Source: NZQO01 sp964639255
GTDB taxonomy: Bacteria > Bacteroidota > Bacteroidia > Flavobacteriales > Flavobacteriaceae
Assembly (NCBI GenBank): GCA_964639255.1
Contig: CAZXDP010000049.1
Coordinates: forward strand, 1 to 20,166
Reading direction: 5' to 3'
DNA: 20,166 bases
Shown: piece after piece, positions 6,838 to 12,588 of the stretch
Layout of the letters: every line of letters starts with the position of its first letter
How positions within the stretch are numbered: position 1 is the stretch's first letter
Notes under the pieces: model-generated
Told to the model about the DNA's origin: nothing
The model's database searches: none
Seen by the model: the letters and a program-made list of their open reading frames with translations, nothing else
Translations under genes and position numbers: made by a program

Positions 6838-6868
6838 CAAATATAATTTTAAATATTGAAACCCGCAA
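6838..6868 (-). promoter_or_regulatory. Promoter of rplU-rpmA (Bacteroidota -33/-7 type)
   Basis: On the minus strand TTG (6868-6866), then 20 bases, then TATATTTG (6845-6838) match the TTG-N19-23-TAnnTTTG arrangement. The predicted transcript starts about 55 bases before the rplU ATG. This is one of the two best-supported promoters in the window. Confidence 0.65.
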
Positions 6869-6875
6869 AGGGTTT
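6859..6875 (-). terminator. Weak candidate terminator of the DUF4199 gene
   Basis: AAACCC and GGGTTT flank a five-base loop and form a short hairpin after the DUF4199 stop. On the minus strand only CAATATTT follows, so the T tract is poor. It overlaps the -33 element of the rplU promoter. Confidence 0.3.
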
Positions 6876-6886
6876 TAAGTGTTATT

Positions 6887-7342
6887 TTACAGGGTGTTCC
6901 TTTTCCCCTCGGCAGTGTTCCAGGAATCTTTCAGCAGTTGCATAAAGGCCAATGTTAGCACTAATGACGTCGAGAGTCCCATTAGCACGAACATAACCAG
7001 CATAATTAATGAGCCTTTGTTGAAGTTAATGCGCCATGAATCTAAAATGGCATTGGCAAATTCGGTATCGATCATGAAAATGTAAATGGCCATAAAGGCT
7101 GTGAAAATAAGGGTTGCCATGGCACCGCAAAGGAAACCTATTTGAAAGCCCTCTTCGTACTTGAACTTGCCGGTATCTGCCTTATAAGTCTTTATTGCCA
7201 TTAATATTCCTGCGCCATAAATAACCCCATTGAAGGCGCTGAGAATAGGATATTCATGCAGGCCGAACAATTTCAGGATTAAAAAATAAGCGATCAATAC
7301 GACGGCGATTAGCAGTCCGTACCGGGAATAGAGCTTGAACAT
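6887..7342 (-). CDS. DUF4199 domain-containing membrane protein
   Basis: Protein of 151 residues with four hydrophobic segments: about 9-25, 33-50 (FNGVIYGAGILMAIKTY), 65-88 (GFLCGAMATLIFTAFMAIYIFMI) and 112-136. A KFKYEEGFQIGF loop precedes the third segment. The arrangement and the YKADTGKFKYEEGF pattern fit DUF4199, a small Bacteroidota inner-membrane family of unknown function. I chose ATG at 7342 (MFKLYSRYGLL). The frame is open upstream to 7507, but that extension overlaps the EamA gene and does not look like protein. A 71 nt gap separates it from the EamA gene, and the GTATTTTAGTAAC motif lies there. Confidence 0.7.
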   Translation of the reverse strand: MFKLYSRYGLLIAVVLIAYFLILKLFGLHEYPILSAFNGVIYGAGILMAIKTYKADTGKFKYEEGFQIGFLCGAMATLIFTAFMAIYIFMIDTEFANAILDSWRINFNKGSLIMLVMFVLMGLSTSLVLTLAFMQLLKDSWNTAEGKRNTL

Positions 7343-7355
7343 GATAGTTGGTTTT

Positions 7356-7389
7356 GTTACTAAAATACACCGAAAGTTAAGGAAAGTTA
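7356..7389 (-). promoter_or_regulatory. Putative regulatory region upstream of DUF4199
   Basis: GTATTTTAGTAAC (minus strand, 7368-7356) is identical to the motif upstream of DUF3332. Just upstream are two copies of TAACTTTC on the minus strand (7379-7372 and 7389-7382), ten bases apart, and a third copy overlaps the DUF3332 motif (5721-5714). Confidence 0.3.
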
Positions 7390-7413
7390 CCAAACAAACC
7401 TCTAAAGAGAGTG

Positions 7414-8286
7414 TTAACTTTTGTTGGTAAGCAGCACCCCAAGCAGGATGACAGCTGTCGCCCCTAGCTGCAGTAACGTAAACTGTTCGCCATCCAACAT
7501 TCCCCACACCAAGGCGATAATAGGGATGGTATAGGTTACCGATGAGGCAAATACGGGTGTACTTAACTGTACTAAGGTATTGAATAGCACCTTCGCAAGG
7601 CCCGTCCCCAATACCGCGAGTATAACCAAATATCCTAGGGCCGGGATCAATTGGGGCGACTGTAAGGTAACATCACTGAAAAAACCAGAAAAGAACAAAA
7701 CTACCAAGGCCGGTATAAAAATGATCGCAAAGTGCCCAACCGTAATCGCCAAGGCCGGTACCTGTTGTAGATGCCGTTTTATGATGTTTACATTAAACGC
7801 ATAGCATACTGAAGCACATAGTACCAAGGCAGTATACCAGTAGTTTTGGTTCGGGTTCACCTCACTACCGCTCCAGATGAGCATAAAGCTACCCGCCAAC
7901 CCAATGGCCACGCCCAGCAACTGATTTCGACTAAACCCAATGCTGAACAGCAAGGCCCCCAAAAGCAAGGTCATAATTGGCGTGGTGCTATTTAATATAG
8001 AAGCGATGGCGCTATCGATCTCGGTCTCGGCGAATGCAAACAAGAATGCAGGGATAAAAGTGCCCAAAAAAGCCGAAATGGAAATCCACTTCCACGCTTG
8101 CTTTTTTATATGCCGAAGCTTATTAAAACCTATGGCGAACAGGAACAACGAAGCAAAAATAGTACGAAGGGCCCCGAGCTGCAGCGGACTGAGTCCCACC
8201 AGCGCTTTTTTAATCAATATAAACGAACTGCCCCACACAAGGGAAAGAATCACCAAATAGAGCCATTTGCGTTGGGTATCCGTCAT
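7414..8286 (-). CDS. EamA/DMT superfamily transporter
   Basis: Protein of 290 residues with about ten membrane segments arranged as two EamA repeats, residues about 8-137 and 150-288. The first repeat opens with SLVWGSSFILIKKAL, the usual EamA signature, and the second repeats the pattern at YTALVLCASVCYAFNV. DMT permeases export or import small metabolites such as amino acids; no substrate can be inferred. The ATG at 8286 lies 51 bases after the gldD stop, so it may be read through from the mutY-gldD operon. An imperfect hairpin (TCTGAA/TTCAGA, 8303-8321) lies in that gap. Confidence 0.9.
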   Translation of the reverse strand: MTDTQRKWLYLVILSLVWGSSFILIKKALVGLSPLQLGALRTIFASLFLFAIGFNKLRHIKKQAWKWISISAFLGTFIPAFLFAFAETEIDSAIASILNSTTPIMTLLLGALLFSIGFSRNQLLGVAIGLAGSFMLIWSGSEVNPNQNYWYTALVLCASVCYAFNVNIIKRHLQQVPALAITVGHFAIIFIPALVVLFFSGFFSDVTLQSPQLIPALGYLVILAVLGTGLAKVLFNTLVQLSTPVFASSVTYTIPIIALVWGMLDGEQFTLLQLGATAVILLGVLLTNKS

Positions 8287-8337
8287 AACAAAGGCACAAA
8301 AGTCTGAAATTAAACTTCAGAAAAGCACAAAAAAAGA

Positions 8338-8898
8338 TTAATTGTTGCGCCAGGTAAGTGTCTCCATTAGCTTTCGTATGTCCTCGCGTAGGTAAGCGAT
8401 TGCCGGATACAGGGAGTCGTAATTTGGTTTGGCGTTGAAGTAAAGAGAGCCGGTAAGAAAATGTTTTGTACTGTCCGTGACGTAAAATTGAGATTGCGTA
8501 GCCGCATTCCCTTCCAGCATATAGAACATTCCATATACTTTTTGTACGGAATCTACCCTTGGCTGCTCAAAGATGGAATTAGCCTTTACCGTATGGTCGT
8601 AGGTCAATTTTTGGGCATCGTACAACAACGAGTCGAGGTTATCTGCCCGCACCGGTTGGTAGGTGATATAGAGCGATGCATTCATTTGAGGATAATGGAG
8701 GTTCATCCAACAATCAGCTCTTCGTTCCAACTGTGCCTGTTTGTTCTTCTGAAAGGCAAACGGACAATCGGCAGCTTCAACTTGCTCATAATGCGGCTTT
8801 GGATATTCCAGGCGCAGCTGCGCCGAAGGCTTTACTACCGTTTCCTCTCCACAAGAGAAGATGGTCAATGCAATAAGGAAAAAAATCAATGCTCGCAT
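8338..8898 (-). CDS. gldD: Gliding motility lipoprotein GldD
   Basis: Protein of 186 residues. The N-terminus MRALIFFLIALTIFSC is a lipoprotein signal with acylated Cys16. The LRLEYPKPHYE segment and the later LDSLLYDAQKLTYDHT and YFNAKPNYDSLYP stretches match GldD. GldD is needed for gliding and, in Flavobacterium, is tied to the GldKLMN/type 9 secretion machinery. It starts one base after the gldE stop, the conserved gldE-gldD order. Confidence 0.93.
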   Translation of the reverse strand: MRALIFFLIALTIFSCGEETVVKPSAQLRLEYPKPHYEQVEAADCPFAFQKNKQAQLERRADCWMNLHYPQMNASLYITYQPVRADNLDSLLYDAQKLTYDHTVKANSIFEQPRVDSVQKVYGMFYMLEGNAATQSQFYVTDSTKHFLTGSLYFNAKPNYDSLYPAIAYLREDIRKLMETLTWRNN

Positions 8899-8899
8899 A

Positions 8900-10231
8900 T
8901 TATCTTTTTATTGCCACCTTTACCTGTTTGATCCTTTTATTATCGAAGGCCTCAATGGTAAAAGAATACGATTGAAAGGGAATTACCTCATTCTTCTTCG
9001 GAAATCCCTTTGATATTTCCAGCAAAAATCCCGCCAAGGTCTCTGCTTCTCCCTTGGCCATCTCGAAGGGTTGGACATCTTCCAGCTTAAGCACCTTATA
9101 AAAATCCTTTAAGGGGGTCTTCCCTTCAAAGACGAAGGTATCATCGTCCAATTTGGAGAAAACCAAGTCCTCATCGTCAAATTCATCGCTTATCTCACCC
9201 ACGATTTCCTCGATAATATCTTCCAGCGATATGAGTCCGCTGGTGCCGCCATATTCATCTACCACAATGGCCAGGTGCATCTTCATATCCTTGAACTCAT
9301 TCAGCAAATCGTCGAGCTTCTTATTTTCTGGCACGAAATAGGGCTTTCGCTTTAACTCTTGCCAATCGAGATTTTTTCGTTCTAAGTACGGCATTAGGTC
9401 CTTTACGTATAAAATACCGGTAATATTGTCTATGGAATCTTTGTACACCGGTATCCTGGAATAGCCATTGGAGATGATAGCCGGCATAATTTCTCTATAA
9501 GTAGCATCTTCGTTAAGCGCAAAGATGTCCATTCTAGGGCGCATCACCTGTTTGGTATCGGTATTTCCAAAAGTTACTATGCCCTTCAGGATTTTTTGTT
9601 CCTCGGTGGTCGTATCTTCTTCAGAAGTAAGCTCCAGCGCTTGCGATAACTGGTCTACGCTAATATTGCTACGCTGTTTCCCAAACCGTTCCTGCATATA
9701 GATGGTGGTGGCGCGCATAGGTAGGCTAATGGGCGAAAAGAACCAATCTAACGCCCTTACGGGGTAGGCCATAAAAGTGGCAAACTGTACTTTGTTTCTG
9801 CTTGCATAAATCTTCGGAAGGATCTCACCGAAAAGCAAGATGAGAAAGGTAGCCACGACAATTTTCAGCAGAAAAAGCGAGTCTACCCGAAAAAAATAAA
9901 GGTTCAGCTCATAATCCATATTTTGGAACCACACCGAACTTAAGGATTCAAAAAGAAGTACAATGGCAATATTTATGGCATTGTTGGCCACTAAAATTGT
10001 GGCAAGCAACTTCTTGGGACGGCCCAGCAGCCGCTGCACCATGTCTAATTTCTTAGTTCGAACAGCATCCTCGGAAGCTTCAAAATCGGAGCCGGTAAGG
10101 GAGAAAAATGCGACTTCTGCCCCTGAAATCAAGGCCGAACCTAGCAACAGCAGCAGCAATACCAGTATGCTTGTAATGTGGGTAACGTCTAAAAAGGCCA
10201 GTAACAGTAAACTTGGAGGTTCTGTATCCAA
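8900..10231 (-). CDS. gldE: Gliding motility-associated protein GldE (CNNM/CorC-type, CBS domains)
   Basis: Protein of 443 residues. Residues about 20-190 form a DUF21/CNNM membrane domain (SALISGAEVAFFSL; FGEILPK at about 134-140). Residues about 225-345 form a CBS pair (MRPRMDIF; GYSRIPVY; VVDEYGGTSGLI), and residues about 355-440 a CorC_HlyC C-terminal domain. The CNNM/CorC superfamily includes magnesium/cobalt transporters. GldE is named for its gliding role next to gldD. The start is TTG at 10231. No in-frame ATG lies between it and the upstream ssb stop, and the codon before it is ATT, an even less likely start. Confidence 0.92.
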   Translation of the reverse strand: MDTEPPSLLLLAFLDVTHITSILVLLLLLLGSALISGAEVAFFSLTGSDFEASEDAVRTKKLDMVQRLLGRPKKLLATILVANNAINIAIVLLFESLSSVWFQNMDYELNLYFFRVDSLFLLKIVVATFLILLFGEILPKIYASRNKVQFATFMAYPVRALDWFFSPISLPMRATTIYMQERFGKQRSNISVDQLSQALELTSEEDTTTEEQKILKGIVTFGNTDTKQVMRPRMDIFALNEDATYREIMPAIISNGYSRIPVYKDSIDNITGILYVKDLMPYLERKNLDWQELKRKPYFVPENKKLDDLLNEFKDMKMHLAIVVDEYGGTSGLISLEDIIEEIVGEISDEFDDEDLVFSKLDDDTFVFEGKTPLKDFYKVLKLEDVQPFEMAKGEAETLAGFLLEISKGFPKKNEVIPFQSYSFTIEAFDNKRIKQVKVAIKR

Positions 10232-10252
10232 AATGGTACGGTTAGTTAAACA

Positions 10253-10708
10253 TTAAAACGGCAGATCGTCGTCATCGTCGCCGTGATCTTGCGCGGTTTG
10301 CTGAGGCTGCGGCGCACTGCCCTGCTGTGAGCCGCGGCCCTGTGGTGGCTGTGCACCGGGAGCTCCCTCGCCCTTGGGGGTCAAAAAGGTAAAATCGGTA
10401 CATTGAATTTCGGTACTGTACCTGTCTTGCCCACTTTCATCTTGCCATTTTCTGGTTTTCAATCGACCCTCGATATAGACCTTATCCCCTTTTTTTAGGT
10501 ATTTTTCGCAAATTTCTGCGGCTTTGTTGCGCACTACAATATTGTGCCATTCGGTATTGGTGACCCGCTCGCCGGTGGTGCGGTTGGTGTAGGTCTCATT
10601 CGTGGCCAATGGGAACCGGCCTATTGCCCCTCCTCCATCAAAATAATGCATTTTTACATCATCGCCCGTATGCCCAATAAGCATTACTTTATTTAACGTT
10701 CCGTTCAT
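10253..10708 (-). CDS. ssb: Single-stranded DNA-binding protein
   Basis: Protein of 151 residues. An OB fold spans residues 1-112 (MNGTLNKVMLIGHTGDDV; TEWHNIVV; YIEGRLKTRKW). A Gly/Pro/Gln-rich linker follows (about 113-140), and the tail ends DDDDDLPF, the acidic tip that recruits repair and replication proteins. It binds single-stranded DNA as a homotetramer. It lies between mutY and gldE, a fixed order in this family, with 21 nt to the gldE start. Confidence 0.95.
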   Translation of the reverse strand: MNGTLNKVMLIGHTGDDVKMHYFDGGGAIGRFPLATNETYTNRTTGERVTNTEWHNIVVRNKAAEICEKYLKKGDKVYIEGRLKTRKWQDESGQDRYSTEIQCTDFTFLTPKGEGAPGAQPPQGRGSQQGSAPQPQQTAQDHGDDDDDLPF

Positions 10709-10725
10709 AACTGTGTAGTATGGTG

Positions 10726-10733
10726 CAAAGGTA
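10726..10733 (-). promoter_or_regulatory. Candidate -7 element of the ssb promoter
   Basis: On the minus strand TACCTTTG (exact TAnnTTTG) lies 18 bases before the ssb ATG. The expected -33 TTG is absent in the adjacent mutY 3' end. Confidence 0.4.
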
Positions 10734-10758
10734 TATTTTGTTTTAAATATAGCGAATT

Positions 10759-11826
10759 TTAAGGGCTGAAAACCGAAAATTGACCAATAAAATTTTCGAT
10801 AAGAACTGGTACCGGAAACCGTTGCACTTCACCAAAGGGGATGCCGTTGTTTCCAAGCGCTTCGGTCTCTGCAATCCAAAAACGTGTATGTAGATGTTGG
10901 TGGGAGAGTTTATGCACAATGGGCTCCTCATTATAAAGTATGACCTTTTGTATTGCAAAGCGTTCTTTATATTCCTTAAAAAGATCGTTGTCTCGAAGCC
11001 CTCGGAGCCCAACCCCACTCTTTGTCTCCACCAAGGGGAATTCGTACAATTGCCGCCAAATTCCATTACCGGTGCGCTGCTCGAGCACGGTTTTGTCGTC
11101 GTTGGATACGATAACTATATAATTAAAGTATCGTTTTCGTATCATAGTCTTTTTCAGCTTTACGGGAAGTGCCGCCACAGCATCCCATTGATAGGCCTTG
11201 CAATCTTCCTTGAACTGGCACCCGTTGCAATCTGGAGTCTGTGGTACGCAGTACCGCGCTCCAAATTCCATTATCGCTTGGTTGTAAGTGCCAGGCTGGC
11301 TTTTGTCGAGCAACGTTTGCGCCAACTCCTTAAATTGCTTAGCGCCTTCGATACTATTTATAGGAGTATCAATACCGAAAATTCTCGACAGCACCCTATA
11401 AACATTGCCGTCTACCACCGCCGTGGGCTCGCCATAGCATATCGAGGCGATGGCACTTGCCGTATAGTCCCCAACACCTTTGAGCTCGAGTAACTCCCCA
11501 TACGTTTGGGGAAACTCGCCTTTTCTTTCAAAGGCGACTATTTTGGCAGCCGCGTGCAAATTTCTTGCGCGCGAGTAATACCCTAGGCCCTGCCAAAGCT
11601 TTAGCACTTCAGCCTGGGGTGCTTGGGCTAGGGCCTGTACTGTGGGAAAGGCCTCCAAAAACTTCAAATAATACGGAATGCCTTGTGCAACGCGCGTTTG
11701 CTGAAGGATAACCTCTGAGAGCCAAATTGGATACGGCTCCTCCGTTTCGCGCCACGGAAGCGCCCTTTTATTTTCTAAATACCAAGTAATGAGCTTTTTA
11801 CTAAATGACGGTAACTTTTTGGGCAT
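10759..11826 (-). CDS. mutY: A/G-specific adenine glycosylase MutY
   Basis: Protein of 355 residues. The HhH-GPD domain includes catalytic Glu38 in EVILQQTRV, the LKGVGDYTASAI hairpin at about 115-126, and catalytic Asp139 in AVVDGNVYRV. The iron-sulfur cluster ligands follow as C193-x6-C200-x2-C203-x5-C209. The C-terminal part (about 230-355) is the NUDIX-like domain that recognises 8-oxoguanine. The enzyme removes adenine mispaired with 8-oxoG. It heads the mutY-ssb-gldE-gldD run and is divergent from HU. Confidence 0.95.
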   Translation of the reverse strand: MPKKLPSFSKKLITWYLENKRALPWRETEEPYPIWLSEVILQQTRVAQGIPYYLKFLEAFPTVQALAQAPQAEVLKLWQGLGYYSRARNLHAAAKIVAFERKGEFPQTYGELLELKGVGDYTASAIASICYGEPTAVVDGNVYRVLSRIFGIDTPINSIEGAKQFKELAQTLLDKSQPGTYNQAIMEFGARYCVPQTPDCNGCQFKEDCKAYQWDAVAALPVKLKKTMIRKRYFNYIVIVSNDDKTVLEQRTGNGIWRQLYEFPLVETKSGVGLRGLRDNDLFKEYKERFAIQKVILYNEEPIVHKLSHQHLHTRFWIAETEALGNNGIPFGEVQRFPVPVLIENFIGQFSVFSP

Positions 11827-11830
11827 ACTG

Positions 11831-11838
11831 CAAAAGTA
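11831..11838 (-). promoter_or_regulatory. Candidate -7 element of the mutY promoter
   Basis: On the minus strand TACTTTTG fits TAnnTTTG and lies only four bases before the mutY ATG at 11826. If genuine, the mRNA would be leaderless or nearly so. Confidence 0.3.
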
Positions 11839-11871
11839 GGCTTTATCTGTTTATATTTTAATAGGTTACCT

Positions 11872-11904
11872 TTGGAGTTTTTGAATTTAAAATACTTATA
11901 TTTG
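11872..11904 (+). promoter_or_regulatory. Promoter of the HU gene
   Basis: TTG (11872-11874), 22 bases, then TATATTTG (11897-11904) fit the Bacteroidota promoter pattern. The predicted transcript starts about 45 bases before the HU ATG. Confidence 0.6.
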
Positions 11905-11954
11905 CCCTCTTGAAAAAATAAAACCCAGATTTACAAACTTAAATTTTTATCAGA

Positions 11955-12245
11955 ATGACGAAAGCAGATATCGTAGCGAAGATCTCAGAAAAAGAGGGAA
12001 TGGAAAAAGCTGATGTACAGGCCGTAATCGAAACGTTTATGGACACCGTAAAAGATTCCCTTGAAAGTGGTGACAACGTATATCTAAGAGGTTTCGGCAG
12101 CTTCATCATTAAGAAGAGAGCTGAAAAAACCGGTAGAAACATTTCCAAGAACACGACCATCAAGATCCCCGCTCACAACATCCCCGCCTTTAAACCTGCC
12201 AAGGTATTTGTAGAGGGCGTGAAATCGAACGTTGAAGTAAAGTAA
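11955..12245 (+). CDS. HU/IHF-family DNA-binding protein
   Basis: Protein of 96 residues with the HU fold: MTKADIVAKISEKEGM, helices to about residue 40, then the signature GFGSFIIKKRAEKTGRNI near 46-63, and the DNA-arm segment with IPAHNIPAFKPAK. HU proteins bind DNA as dimers and bend and compact it. The IPAFKPAK ending is shared by the IHF/HU families, and I do not separate the two. It starts at ATG 11955 behind a consensus promoter. A strong hairpin and a 29-codon basic gene follow in the same direction. Confidence 0.93.
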   Translation: MTKADIVAKISEKEGMEKADVQAVIETFMDTVKDSLESGDNVYLRGFGSFIIKKRAEKTGRNISKNTTIKIPAHNIPAFKPAKVFVEGVKSNVEVK

Positions 12246-12260
12246 AACAAACAATAACCT

Positions 12261-12280
12261 GTCCCGCCGAGAGGCGGGAC
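12261..12280 (+). repeat. Perfect GC-rich hairpin between HU and the small basic gene
   Basis: GTCCCGCC GAGA GGCGGGAC forms an 8-bp perfect stem with a GAGA tetraloop. It lacks a T tract, so it is not an ordinary terminator. It could be an mRNA processing or stability element, or one copy of a dispersed repeat. Confidence 0.6.
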
Positions 12281-12298
12281 CTATAAAACAAGTTTACT

Positions 12299-12388
12299 AT
12301 GCCAAGTGGTAAAAAGAGAAAAAGACATAAGGTAGCGACCCATAAGCGCAAAAAGAGAAGACGCGCCAACCGCCACAAGAAAAAGTAG
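12299..12388 (+). CDS. 29-residue highly basic protein, candidate small ribosomal protein (bS22/mS38-like)
   Basis: A 29-codon frame starts at ATG 12299 and ends at TAG 12388. It begins MPSGKKRKRHKV and ends RANRHKKK. About twenty of 29 residues are Lys, Arg or His, and there are no acidic residues. Tiny Arg/Lys proteins of this pattern are conserved in Bacteroidota and resemble the AURKAIP1/COX24 family, which includes mitochondrial mS38 and actinobacterial bS22 in the small subunit. A ribosomal role is inferred from composition only. The gene sits 53 nt after HU, and its last codons form the left arm of a terminator hairpin. It is short, but compact coding with no stop and clear transcription signals make it credible. 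Confidence 0.65.
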   Translation: MPSGKKRKRHKVATHKRKKRRRANRHKKK

Positions 12389-12406
12389 TTTTCACACTAC
12401 TTTTTT
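12380..12406 (+). terminator. Terminator overlapping the stop codon of the 29-residue gene
   Basis: AAAAAGTAG (12380-12388) pairs with CTACTTTTT (12397-12405) around an eight-base loop, ending in a run of six T. The left arm contains the last codons and the TAG stop. Confidence 0.7.
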
Positions 12407-12588
12407 CGTTTAGAAACGTCGCCTGCCTGGCCTCTCACAGGCCGGTACAGGCGCCGAAAGATACCATACAAGTTCTTTGACAGCGAAATTTTGCCGGAAA
12501 TACCGGCAGCATTTCAACGGGTTTAAAAACCTGTGATAAAAATAATTGTTTAATCCATCCGCCGTAGGCGGACAAAAATCATTCACAC
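12407..12588 (+). promoter_or_regulatory. Structured leader upstream of RNase E/G
   Basis: About 180 bases between the small-gene terminator and the RNase E/G start have no ORF but several inverted repeats: a two-stem element at 12420-12453, TGCCGG/CCGGCA at 12492-12508, ACGGGTTT/AAACCTGT at 12517-12534 and TCCGCC/GGCGGA at 12558-12572. No exact TAnnTTTG promoter is present. The leader may control translation or stability of the RNase mRNA. Confidence 0.45.
12420..12453. repeat. GC-rich composite hairpin, possible dispersed intergenic repeat
   Basis: The outer stem CGCCTG (12420-12425) pairs with CAGGCG (12448-12453), and the inner stem GGCCT (12429-12433) with AGGCC (12439-12443) around CTCAC. 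It is much richer in GC than its surroundings. The related GC stems at 12261-12280 and 12558-12572 suggest REP-like elements. Confidence 0.45.

Noticed and set aside
7343..7507. N-terminal extension of DUF4199 to 206 residues
   Set aside because: The extra residues overlap the EamA gene and the promoter-like gap; the DUF4199 pattern starts at MFKLYSRYGLL.
8303..8321. TCTGAA/TTCAGA hairpin between gldD and EamA as a terminator
   Set aside because: The stem is short and AT-rich and the following bases are only moderately T-rich; too weak to call.
12190..12378. 62-codon minus-strand frame opposite HU end and the small basic gene
   Set aside because: Leu/Arg-rich shadow crossing a hairpin and a terminator; no family pattern or promoter.
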